Shown here: one piece after another, positions 15,972 to 23,762 of the stretch
How positions within the stretch are numbered: position 1 is the stretch's first letter
Layout of the letters: each line of letters opens with the position of its first letter
Source: Lachnospiraceae bacterium
GTDB lineage: Bacteria; Bacillota; Clostridia; Lachnospirales; Lachnospiraceae
DNA: 64,000 nt
NCBI GenBank assembly: GCA_017624495.1
Contig: JAGAMY010000004.1
Location: forward strand, 1 to 64,000
Reading direction: 5' to 3'
Position numbers and translations under genes: made by a program
The notes under the pieces: model-generated
Databases searched by the model: none
What the model was told of the DNA's origin: nothing
What the model saw: the letters and a program-made list of their open reading frames with translations, nothing else

Positions 15972-17069
15972 TTATTCTGCTGATGTATCTGCTTCTTTTT
16001 TAGGTGTGGCAGGTGCTTTATTTTCTACTTTACCGGTCTCTAGCTGTTTTTCTTTATCTCCTTCGAGCAATTCGTAGTGTATACGAACCTGTCTTTCGAC
16101 TTCATCCTGTATCTGTGGATGCTCCCTGAAATACTGTTTGGCATTCTCTCTTCCCTGACCGATTTTCTCCCCATTATAGGCATACCATGCACCGGATTTG
16201 TTTACTACATTACATTCCGCAGCCAAATCCAAAATATCGCCTTCACGAGAAATTCCTTTGCCAAACATAATATCAAATTCTGCTTCACGGAATGGCGGTG
16301 CAACTTTATTCTTAACCACTTTAATACGGGTACGGTTACCTATTATTTCACCTGCCTGTTTTAAAGACTCAATTCTTCTGACATCCAAACGTACAGAGGA
16401 GTAGAATTTTAATGCACGACCACCAGTCGTCGTCTCAGGATTACCAAACATCACACCGACTTTTTCACGAAGCTGGTTGATAAAGATAACTATACAATTT
16501 GACTTACTGATAACGGATGTCAGCTTACGAAGAGCCTGTGACATCAATCGTGCCTGCAGACCCACATGAGAATCGCCCATATCACCATCAATTTCCGCTT
16601 TTGGAACAAGTGCAGCAACAGAGTCCACGATAACAATATCTACTGCACCGGAGCGTACCATTGTCTCTGTAATCTCTAAAGCCTGCTCTCCGCTGTCCGG
16701 CTGTGAAATGTATAAGTTATCAATATCTACGCCTATATTTTTTGCATATACAGGGTCTAATGCATGCTCGGCATCGATAAATCCTGCAATACCACCCATT
16801 TTCTGTACTTCAGCAACTACATGAAGCGCAACTGTAGTCTTACCACTAGATTCCGGTCCATAAACTTCAATTATACGTCCTTTAGGAAGTCCGCCAATGC
16901 CAAGGGCAACATCTAAACTTAATGCTCCCGTTGGTACAGCATCTACGTTCATATTGGCAGCAGTCTCACCAAGTTTCATAATGGAACCTTTTCCATAATC
17001 CTTTTCTATCTTTGCAATTGCCGCATCTAACGCTTTTAGTTTATCTTCTTTTCTATCTTCTTTCGCCAT
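15972..17069 (-). CDS. recA: Recombinase RecA
   Basis: A 365-residue RecA, the DNA strand-exchange ATPase and co-protease for LexA. The Walker A motif GPESSGKTT is at residues 71-79, the Walker B region is [12 protein letters not shown], and the L2 loop region is [22 protein letters not shown]. The C-terminal tail is acidic. AAGGAG precedes the ATG. Two LexA-like boxes overlap its leader and a good promoter lies just upstream, so it is expected to be SOS-inducible. recX follows immediately. Sequence and length are typical. Confidence 0.99.
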   Translation of the reverse strand: MAKEDRKEDKLKALDAAIAKIEKDYGKGSIMKLGETAANMNVDAVPTGALSLDVALGIGGLPKGRIIEVYGPESSGKTTVALHVVAEVQKMGGIAGFIDAEHALDPVYAKNIGVDIDNLYISQPDSGEQALEITETMVRSGAVDIVIVDSVAALVPKAEIDGDMGDSHVGLQARLMSQALRKLTSVISKSNCIVIFINQLREKVGVMFGNPETTTGGRALKFYSSVRLDVRRIESLKQAGEIIGNRTRIKVVKNKVAPPFREAEFDIMFGKGISREGDILDLAAECNVVNKSGAWYAYNGEKIGQGRENAKQYFREHPQIQDEVERQVRIHYELLEGDKEKQLETGKVENKAPATPKKEADTSAE

Positions 17070-17091
17070 AATATTCTCCTTTAATTATATA

Positions 17092-17118
17092 CGAACTTAT
17101 TTTCGGAACTTATGTTCG
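17092..17118 (-). promoter_or_regulatory. Two abutting LexA (SOS) boxes in the recA leader
   Basis: The Gram-positive LexA consensus is CGAAC-N4-GTTCG. CGAACTTATTTTCG (17092-17105) and GGAACTTATGTTCG (17105-17118) each differ by one base and share one position. They lie just downstream of the -10 box, where bound LexA would block RNA polymerase. Confidence 0.8.
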
Positions 17119-17131
17119 TTTTCTTGTTCTA

Positions 17132-17160
17132 ATAGTAGTATACTTTTCAAAAAAAGTCAA
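17132..17160 (-). promoter_or_regulatory. Promoter of recA-recX
   Basis: On the minus strand TTGACT (17155-17160) and TACTAT (17132-17137), 17 bp apart. The predicted start of transcription falls at about 17125, just before the LexA boxes. Confidence 0.75.
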
Positions 17161-17203
17161 CTCCAAAGTTTATAAAATTTATGTCAAGGGATTTTTTAAG
17201 ATA

Positions 17204-17233
17204 AAAAGACAGTTGATTTCTCAACTGCCTTTT
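17204..17233 (-). terminator. Terminator of the thioredoxin gene
   Basis: GACAGTTGA (17208-17216) and TCAACTGCC (17221-17229) form a 9-bp stem with one wobble and a 4-nt loop; on the minus strand TTTTTATC follows. Confidence 0.85.
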
Positions 17234-17263
17234 AGTATAAATTCTCTTAATTTTATTGTCAAG

Positions 17264-17578
17264 CTATACCTGCATGAATTCCTTTAATTCGTCAATCTGC
17301 TGTACACCGGATACACGTCGGATAAACACGCCTTTGTCCATCAGTACAAGTGTAGGGATACTCATAACCTGATATTTTAATGCAAGGGCTGCTTCTTCGT
17401 CCACATTTACTTTACCGATTTTAACGGAATCGCCTACCTCTTTGACAAATTCGTCCAGAATCTGTGTCTGCATCTGACATGGCATACACCAGTCTGCCCA
17501 GAAATCTAAAATAACCGGTTCTTTACATGCTAAAACTTCATTTTCAAAATTGTCATTGGTAACTGTTACAATTGCCAT
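17264..17578 (-). CDS. trxA: Thioredoxin
   Basis: A 104-residue thioredoxin, the cytoplasmic disulfide reductant. The active site is WCMPC (Cys31, Cys34); the usual CGPC has Met in place of Gly, a variant that may shift its redox potential. The cis-Pro motif VMSIPTLVLM is intact. GGAGG is 7 nt before the ATG. It follows prfC by 32 bp on the same strand and may be partly co-transcribed with it. Other thioredoxins in the genome could be the main housekeeping form; that cannot be judged here. Confidence 0.93.
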   Translation of the reverse strand: MAIVTVTNDNFENEVLACKEPVILDFWADWCMPCQMQTQILDEFVKEVGDSVKIGKVNVDEEAALALKYQVMSIPTLVLMDKGVFIRRVSGVQQIDELKEFMQV

Positions 17579-17610
17579 ATGTTAACCTCCTCTGCCAACT
17601 GTCTGCGTAA

Positions 17611-19203
17611 TTAATTTCTTCCAAATTCAGATAATTCAAGACCCTTATTACGGTCTAAGGTCATACCTACACTCCATTCATTCACAAAAATTAATAATGG
17701 ATTACCCTTTAAATCCTGAATTTTCTTCATATCAGAAGTTCCTGACAATTTGTCCATATCAATTTCTTTATTTTCAATCCAGCGAATATGCTCATGCGGC
17801 ATATTTTCTAATCGGATGTCTACATTATATTCGCTTTCCAATCGATATTTTAATACATCAAACTGCAGGACTCCGACTACACCTACTATGATTTCCTCCA
17901 TACCCATTCCGTATTCCTGAAAAATCTGAATAGCACCTTCCTGTGCAATCTGGGTAATACCTTTTACAAACTGCTTACGCTTCATGGTATCAATCTGACG
18001 TACTCTGGCAAAATGCTCCGGTGCGAAGGTTGGAATACCCTCAAACTGATATGGTTTTGGCGCATTGGTAATGGTATCTCCTATAGAAAAAATACCCGGA
18101 TCAAATACACCTATAATATCTCCGGCATACGCTTCTTCAATAATCTTTCTTTCCTGCGCCATCATCTGCTGCGGCTGGGATAATTTAATCTTTTTATTCC
18201 CACCCTGCACATGGGTCACTTCCATGCCTGCGGTGAATTTACCGGAACAGATACGCATAAACGCTATTCGGTCTCTATGATTTTTATTCATATTCGCCTG
18301 AATCTTAAATACAAAGGCTGAAAAATCTTCATCGAAAGGATTTTTTTCTCCAATATCTGCCTTTCTTGGCAATGGAGAATACGTCATCTGTAAAAAGTGT
18401 TTTAAAAAGGTTTCCACACCGAAATTTGTAAGCGCTGAACCAAAAAATACCGGTGAAAGCTCTCCTTTTGAAACCAGCTCCATATCAAACTCTGCGCTTG
18501 CACCATCGAGAAGCTCAATTTCTTCCATCAGCTTATCATAATTTTCCTGTCCGATTTCTGCTAAAAGAGAATCGTCTTCAATGGATAAAATTTTTTCTTC
18601 TCCCTCTTTTGTACCTTTCTGGGTATCGCTGTAAAGCATGACTTCTTTTTTATTACGGTCATATACACCTTTAAAATTCTTACCGGAACCAATTGGCCAG
18701 TTAACCGGACAGGTAGCAATTCCCAATTCCTTTTCAATTTCATCTAACAAATCAAAAGTATCATTGGCATCCCTGTCCATTTTATTAATAAATGTAAAAA
18801 TCGGGATATGACGCATAACACATACTTTAAATAATTTTCTGGTCTGTGCTTCAACACCCTTAGAACCATCAATTACCATTACCGCAGAATCTGCTGCCAT
18901 CAGGGTACGATAGGTATCCTCTGAGAAATCCTGATGTCCCGGTGTATCCAGAATATTAATACAATATCCATCATAATTGAACTGTAAAACAGAGGATGTA
19001 ACGGAAATACCTCTTTCTTTTTCAATCTCCATCCAGTCCGAAACCGCATGTCTTGCAGTTGCTTTTCCTTTTACTGAACCAGCAAGATTAATTGCACCAC
19101 CATAAAGCAAAAATTTTTCTGTCAACGTAGTTTTTCCCGCATCCGGGTGGGAAATAATCGCAAAGGTTCTTCTTTTTTCTATTTCTTTTCTTAAATCAGC
19201 CAA
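17611..19203 (-). CDS. prfC: Peptide chain release factor 3
   Basis: A 530-residue RF3, the GTPase that recycles RF1 and RF2 after peptide release. G1 is SHPDAGKTT (residues 18-26), G3 is DTPGHQDFSEDTYRTL and G4 is FINKMDRD. The remaining body matches EF-G-like domains II and III of RF3, ending SEYNVDIRLENMPHEHIRWIE and GMTLDRNKGLELSEFGRN. The start is a TTG at 19203, 7 nt after GGAGG; no better ATG is available. A consensus promoter lies 50 nt upstream, its -35 inside the end of the C39-like gene. Confidence 0.97.
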   Translation of the reverse strand: MADLRKEIEKRRTFAIISHPDAGKTTLTEKFLLYGGAINLAGSVKGKATARHAVSDWMEIEKERGISVTSSVLQFNYDGYCINILDTPGHQDFSEDTYRTLMAADSAVMVIDGSKGVEAQTRKLFKVCVMRHIPIFTFINKMDRDANDTFDLLDEIEKELGIATCPVNWPIGSGKNFKGVYDRNKKEVMLYSDTQKGTKEGEEKILSIEDDSLLAEIGQENYDKLMEEIELLDGASAEFDMELVSKGELSPVFFGSALTNFGVETFLKHFLQMTYSPLPRKADIGEKNPFDEDFSAFVFKIQANMNKNHRDRIAFMRICSGKFTAGMEVTHVQGGNKKIKLSQPQQMMAQERKIIEEAYAGDIIGVFDPGIFSIGDTITNAPKPYQFEGIPTFAPEHFARVRQIDTMKRKQFVKGITQIAQEGAIQIFQEYGMGMEEIIVGVVGVLQFDVLKYRLESEYNVDIRLENMPHEHIRWIENKEIDMDKLSGTSDMKKIQDLKGNPLLIFVNEWSVGMTLDRNKGLELSEFGRN

Positions 19204-19252
19204 AATTGTTCCTCCGAATCATGGTCTTTAAATCATTTTCACAAACTATTCC

Positions 19253-19281
19253 ATTTTATACCACGAAATCTTTGCTGTCAA
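19253..19281 (-). promoter_or_regulatory. Promoter of prfC
   Basis: On the minus strand a perfect TTGACA (19276-19281) and TAAAAT (19253-19258) with 17-bp spacing. The -35 box overlaps the stop region of the upstream C39-like gene. Confidence 0.85.
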
Positions 19282-19895
19282 CTGCTACAATTCACTACTG
19301 CTACAGCCATTTCACGCTGTTCTTTATGTCTTTTTTCCACCAGTTCTCTTGGATAAGCAATACATCCATGATTATGCCATGGATCATTAAAATAATAGGA
19401 TTTCTCATCATAACCAACCAAAAGCATGCAGTGTTCATTGGAAATCCATGTAAAAACAGAACCATCAGGAAGTATCCAGTCCGGTCCTATTATCGTTTCT
19501 TTTAAATCAATACTTGCCCAGAATACCACTGGCATATTTTTATCAATAAACCGTTCCAGAATAGCAGACATTTCCATTCCCGTGATATCTTCTGTTCGTT
19601 TGTTTATCCTTCTCTCTATAAATACCTTATTCAGAGCATTTTTTATCACAGGTGCATAACAACCGAAGGATTCATCGTCATAAGGACTTCCTGCAAAGCA
19701 TTTCCATGGATTGGGACCGTAGAGCCGACCGTCATTCTGACGCATCGGCTCCTTGTCTAAATACTTTTCTATAAATTCATCAACCGTTATGTCTGTGCCT
19801 AAGTATTTTAGCAGCATTACTGTAGAAACACTTTCACAACCTGTCGGATACTCCTTTGTCTGATCAATATACGGTACTTCAATTATCTTTTTCAC
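19278..19895 (-). CDS. C39-like cysteine peptidase (Peptidase_C39_2)
   Basis: A 205-residue protein with the papain-like C39 layout: Cys20 in YPTGCESVSTVMLLKYLG, a His in SNEHCMLLVGYDE and an Asp in YYFNDPWHNHG. No signal peptide is seen, which is unusual because many family members act outside the cell. The start is a GTG that overlaps the stop of nhaC as GTGA, with no separate strong ribosome site, so translation is probably coupled to nhaC. The substrate is unknown. A bacteriocin-processing role is not supported, because no ABC transporter or leader peptide is nearby. Confidence 0.75.
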   Translation of the reverse strand: MKKIIEVPYIDQTKEYPTGCESVSTVMLLKYLGTDITVDEFIEKYLDKEPMRQNDGRLYGPNPWKCFAGSPYDDESFGCYAPVIKNALNKVFIERRINKRTEDITGMEMSAILERFIDKNMPVVFWASIDLKETIIGPDWILPDGSVFTWISNEHCMLLVGYDEKSYYFNDPWHNHGCIAYPRELVEKRHKEQREMAVAVVNCSS

Positions 19896-21403
19896 GCCTT
19901 AGCACCAATACTTTCTATCCTACGGATAATATAGAGAATCACCAGCAAAATAGCCGCTGATGTGCCAAGGGAAAGCACCCAGTTTTTCGAAAGGCCTGCA
20001 ATAATGTAGCCAATAACACAAACGACTGCCACAACCATCGCATACTGCATCTGTGTCTGCACATGATTGATATGATTACACTGTGCACCGGAAGAAGACA
20101 TAATCGTAGTATCCGAAATCGGCGAAATATGATCTCCACAAACAGCCCCTGCCAAAACAGCGGAAACGGAAATAATCATCATTTCCTCATCATATCCTGC
20201 ATACATAGATACCACAATTGGTACCAAAATAGCAAAAGTTCCCCAGGATGTACCTGTAGAGAAAGCTAAAAACAACGCAATTGCAAACATAATCGCCGGA
20301 ATAATTGCACTTGCTGTCGCATTCGCACCTACAGTATTATTTACAAATTCAGAAATACCAAGATTATCTCCCATACCTTTTAAAGTCCATGCAAATGTTA
20401 AAATCAAAATGGCCGGAACCATTAATTTTGTACCCTCCGGCAATGCATTCATAAAATCTTTAAAAGAAATAACCTTTCTTGGCAAGTATAAAACAGCCAT
20501 AAAAATCACTGTCACCGTAGTTGCAAAAATCAGACTCATTTCTGCACTACAGTTTGCAAATGCATCAATAAAATTGGTTGCTCCTCCCTGATAACCGGTA
20601 TAAATCATACCAAATACGGCAGAACCAATCAAAACAAGCACCGGAAGTACCAAGTCAATAACTTTTCCATTTTTATTCATTTTTGTATTATCATCCATGG
20701 ATTTATAATCATCTCTGCCGGATGTAAATAAATCTCCATTTGCTGCATTCATTTCATGTTTTTTCATCAAACCAAAATCTAAATTCCACGCAATGACAAT
20801 CAAAACCATCATAATTGTAAGTAATGCGTAAAGATTATATGGAATGGTTCTTAAAAATAACTGAAAGCCTGTTAATGCACTATCTTCCGGTACATAAGAG
20901 TTTACTGCTGCTGCCCAGCTTGAAATCGGTGCGATGATACAAATCGGTGCTGCCGTTGCATCAATAATATACGCCAGTTTTGCTCTGGAAACTTTAAATT
21001 TGTCCGTTACCGGACGCATAACCGAGCCAACAGTTAAACAGTTAAAGTAATCATCCACAAAAATTAACATTCCAAGTCCTGTAGTTGCGAATAATGCGCC
21101 TTTTTTTCCTTTAATTTTACTGCTTGCCCAGTTACCATAAGCTGCTGAACCACCGGACTGAGACATCAATACAATAATCATTCCAAGCAGTACATCAAAG
21201 ATAATGATGTTTAAATTCATGTTTCCTGTCATTGTGGTAAACAGGGTTTCAAAGGTTGCCCACGGCTGAAAGCCTGCCGTAAACAATGCGCCTAATAGCA
21301 CTCCGCAAAACAGGGAAACATACACTTCTTTCGTAATAAAAGCCAATAAAATCGCCACAATCGGCGGAACGATGGACCACCATGTTCCAAACATTTCACA
21401 CAT
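19892..21403 (-). CDS. nhaC: Na+/H+ antiporter NhaC family protein
   Basis: A 503-residue polytopic membrane protein with eleven to twelve predicted helices. NhaC-family features are FVDDYFNCLTVGSVMRPVTDKF (containing the conserved Asp pair), ISSWAAAVNSYVP, STGTSWGTFAILVPI and AGAVCGDHISPISDTTIMSS. The family exchanges Na+ for H+ or couples Na+ to carboxylates (MleN). I cannot separate these by eye. GGGGGAG precedes the ATG at 21403. The gene sits 37 bp after deoB and overlaps the C39-like gene by 4 nt, so the three may form one transcript. It would sustain the sodium gradient also used by the decarboxylase operon at 36-41 kb. Confidence 0.88.
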   Translation of the reverse strand: MCEMFGTWWSIVPPIVAILLAFITKEVYVSLFCGVLLGALFTAGFQPWATFETLFTTMTGNMNLNIIIFDVLLGMIIVLMSQSGGSAAYGNWASSKIKGKKGALFATTGLGMLIFVDDYFNCLTVGSVMRPVTDKFKVSRAKLAYIIDATAAPICIIAPISSWAAAVNSYVPEDSALTGFQLFLRTIPYNLYALLTIMMVLIVIAWNLDFGLMKKHEMNAANGDLFTSGRDDYKSMDDNTKMNKNGKVIDLVLPVLVLIGSAVFGMIYTGYQGGATNFIDAFANCSAEMSLIFATTVTVIFMAVLYLPRKVISFKDFMNALPEGTKLMVPAILILTFAWTLKGMGDNLGISEFVNNTVGANATASAIIPAIMFAIALFLAFSTGTSWGTFAILVPIVVSMYAGYDEEMMIISVSAVLAGAVCGDHISPISDTTIMSSSGAQCNHINHVQTQMQYAMVVAVVCVIGYIIAGLSKNWVLSLGTSAAILLVILYIIRRIESIGAKA

Positions 21404-21440
21404 AGGATTTCTCCCCCTTTTTACTTTTGTATTTTTTATT

Positions 21441-22592
21441 TTATAACATACTTGCCCCCTGACATTCCGGTGTCAGACCAAATATGCTTAAAATCGTTGC
21501 TGCAATGTCACAGAACCCTTCTCTCGTACCAAAATCTTTACCAGACGGAATATTCTTTCCCACCATCAAAAATGGCGTATATTCTCTGGAATGGTCTGTC
21601 GACGGTGTACTTGGGTCACAGCCATGATCCGCTGTAATCATCAACACATCATCCTCACGCATCCTGCTTAGCAATTTTGGTATCTGTGCATCAAAATAGG
21701 TCAGTGCCTTTGCATAGCCATCCACGTCATTTCTATGCCCATACAACATATCATAATCTACCAGATTCGTGAAGCATAAGCCTTCAAAATCTTTTTCCAT
21801 ATATTCTAACGTTTTTTCAATACCCTCTTCGTTTCCAGCAGTGCGTACAAACTCTGTAATACTCCGCCCGGCAAAAATGTCTATAATTTTACCAACGGAA
21901 AGTATATCATATCCTTCTGCATTTAACTGATCTAACATGGTTATCTTTGGTGGCTTAAGAGAATAGTCATGCCGCCTTGAGGTTCTTGTATATTTTCCCG
22001 ATTCACCTATAAATGGTCTGGCAATAACACGACCAACACCATGTTCACCCTGCAAAATTTCTCTGGCAATTTCGCAGTATTCATATAATTTTTCTACCGG
22101 AACAATTTTTTCATGAGCCGCAATCTGGAATACAGAATCTGCTGATGTATATACAATCAAATCTCCGGTACTTAAATGCTTATCTCCATAATCCCGGATA
22201 ACATCTGTACCGGAATATGGCTTGTTGCATAATACTCCACGGTTTGTCTTTCTTTTAAACTCTTCAATAACAGACTTTGGAAATCCCTTTGGATAGGTAG
22301 GCAATGGTGCTTCTGAAACCACTCCAGCTATCTCCCAGTGTCCGATGGTAGTATCTTTTCCTTTGGATAGTTCTTTCATACGGGCGTAAGAACCGGTTGG
22401 AGCAGGTTCTTTTTCACCAATATTGACACCTTCGATATTGAAAAATCCAAGTTTTCGCATGTTTGGCATGGAAAAATAAGGACTTTTCGATGCTGCTAAT
22501 AATGTATTGCTGCCAACATCTCCATATTCTGCCGCATCGGGCATTTCTCCAATACCTACACTATCAAGTACAATTAAAAATATTCGTTTCAT
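21441..22592 (-). CDS. deoB: Phosphopentomutase
   Basis: A 383-residue metalloenzyme of the alkaline phosphatase superfamily that interconverts (deoxy)ribose-1-phosphate and the 5-phosphate during nucleoside salvage. Motifs are MKRIFLIVLDSVGIGEMPDA at the N-terminus (metal Asp), the TTIGHWEIAG phosphothreonine region, and ITADHGCDPSTPSTDHSRE near the C-terminus with metal His and Asp residues. I chose the ATG at 22592, after GGGAGG at 6-7 nt, instead of a codon six residues upstream. A good promoter lies 68-96 nt upstream, and a CCGCAGAA/TTCTGTGG hairpin occupies the leader (22634-22654). Confidence 0.96.
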   Translation of the reverse strand: MKRIFLIVLDSVGIGEMPDAAEYGDVGSNTLLAASKSPYFSMPNMRKLGFFNIEGVNIGEKEPAPTGSYARMKELSKGKDTTIGHWEIAGVVSEAPLPTYPKGFPKSVIEEFKRKTNRGVLCNKPYSGTDVIRDYGDKHLSTGDLIVYTSADSVFQIAAHEKIVPVEKLYEYCEIAREILQGEHGVGRVIARPFIGESGKYTRTSRRHDYSLKPPKITMLDQLNAEGYDILSVGKIIDIFAGRSITEFVRTAGNEEGIEKTLEYMEKDFEGLCFTNLVDYDMLYGHRNDVDGYAKALTYFDAQIPKLLSRMREDDVLMITADHGCDPSTPSTDHSREYTPFLMVGKNIPSGKDFGTREGFCDIAATILSIFGLTPECQGASML

Positions 22593-22659
22593 GCTGCACC
22601 TCCCGTGCACAAACTTTGTTCAACGTAAAACAGCCACAGAATTCTTTTCTGCGGTTACT

Positions 22660-22688
22660 ATTTTATCATATTCTATTATAGTTTGCAA
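22660..22688 (-). promoter_or_regulatory. Promoter of deoB
   Basis: On the minus strand TTGCAA (22683-22688) and TAAAAT (22660-22665), 17 bp apart. Confidence 0.7.
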
Positions 22689-22793
22689 AATTATAGACAG
22701 ACTTATCCTAATCATTTTTTGTATTATTTTGTGAAATTTATACAGATTTACTCTGACTCTCTACCTGTGAAAATAAATTAGATACACAAACAT

Positions 22794-23669
22794 CTACATT
22801 TGTGCTTTGAATTCTTCGATACTGTTCACCCTTGCAGCTAATTTAATCCATTTACTTAAAGTTTTAGCATCCTGTTCCTGCCAGATTCTGTTTTCGATAT
22901 TCTTTGGAATTTCTCCAGTATCTGCCAGAAATTCCATGATTGTTTTAACTTTTACTTCTTTCTCTGTTTTTTCAACTGCCTCTTCGACAGCAGCTTCAAC
23001 AGCAGCTTCAATCTGGTCATCCAAAAATTCCTGCAAGTACATATATCCTACCTCCAACTCACGATTTCGCTTTAAACTTTGCACTCTACTATGCAAGTAA
23101 CTAACCGTCTCATCACCATTTAACTTTGCAACTTCTTCTGTACTATTTTCTATATACTGTAAAAAATGCAACAATTCAATGGGAATGTCCGCTACATTCT
23201 TACCCTTTGTATTTAAAAATATCCTTTGTGTTTCATCATTTAAACTCACATCTGCTTCCTTGCAATATGGTTCAAACACATAACGATATCTTCCTTTTCC
23301 AAAAGGATCAAATGTACAAATGAAAATAATATAGCTTGGCTTTAAACATTTATAATCTTCACCAGGTTTTAGGGATGTAATATCCATCTCTGCCTGATAA
23401 TAACGGCTACGTTTTGCCAAATTCCTTTTATTTTCATTTTGCATCTCAATATTATAGCTAACTTCTACCTCATCCTTAGCATAAATATCTAACCGAACAC
23501 TTTTATAATTACTGCTATAAAATATCGTATGCTCTGCGTGTACTTTAATCTTTGGAATTTCTTTTCCAATGATGGTCTTTAATACCAGACGACATGCTTC
23601 TTCATCCTGCATTGCTGCTGCAAACAGATATGCATTGCTTAAATCTAAATCTTGAAATTTTTTGCCCAT
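22794..23669 (-). CDS. Rpn family PD-(D/E)XK nuclease / putative transposase-like protein
   Basis: A 291-residue member of the same broad family as the 4222-5124 gene but from a different branch. The nuclease core reads VRLDIYAKDEVEVSYNIEMQNE, giving the D...ExQ pattern with Asp near residue 57 and Glu-Met-Gln near 77. The next helix, NLAKRSRYYQAEMDI, is the typical RxxxY region. The C-terminal third is helical with alanine/glutamate repeats (AAVEAAVEEAVEKTEKEV), then a short tail. The family may act as DNA nucleases promoting recombination; no activity is shown here. It has a strong promoter and a 5' hairpin that would cover its start codon. Confidence 0.8.
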   Translation of the reverse strand: MGKKFQDLDLSNAYLFAAAMQDEEACRLVLKTIIGKEIPKIKVHAEHTIFYSSNYKSVRLDIYAKDEVEVSYNIEMQNENKRNLAKRSRYYQAEMDITSLKPGEDYKCLKPSYIIFICTFDPFGKGRYRYVFEPYCKEADVSLNDETQRIFLNTKGKNVADIPIELLHFLQYIENSTEEVAKLNGDETVSYLHSRVQSLKRNRELEVGYMYLQEFLDDQIEAAVEAAVEEAVEKTEKEVKVKTIMEFLADTGEIPKNIENRIWQEQDAKTLSKWIKLAARVNSIEEFKAQM

Positions 23670-23707
23670 AGGCTTACCCCCTGTAACCGGATAAGCCTGT
23701 CTATGGG
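23665..23707 (-). promoter_or_regulatory. 5' hairpin covering the start codon of the Rpn-family gene
   Basis: CCCATAGGCTTA (23665-23676) can pair with TAAGC (23692-23696) plus CTATGGG (23701-23707), leaving a CTGT bulge. In the mRNA the ATG lies in the stem and the GGGGG ribosome site in or next to the loop, so the structure could restrain translation. The predicted transcript start (about 23704) falls in the 5' arm, so the outermost pairs may be missing. Confidence 0.5.
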
Positions 23708-23710
23708 ATT

Positions 23711-23739
23711 ATTATACTTTGAAAAAAAAGAATTTACAA
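23711..23739 (-). promoter_or_regulatory. Promoter of the Rpn-family gene
   Basis: On the minus strand TTGTAA (23734-23739) and a perfect TATAAT (23711-23716), 17 bp apart. Confidence 0.75.
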
Positions 23740-23762
23740 CATAACTTTCTATATTTTTCTTA

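Noticed and set aside
19278..19895. Bacteriocin-processing peptidase
   Set aside because: No ABC transporter, double-glycine leader peptide or immunity gene is nearby; only the general C39-like fold is supported.
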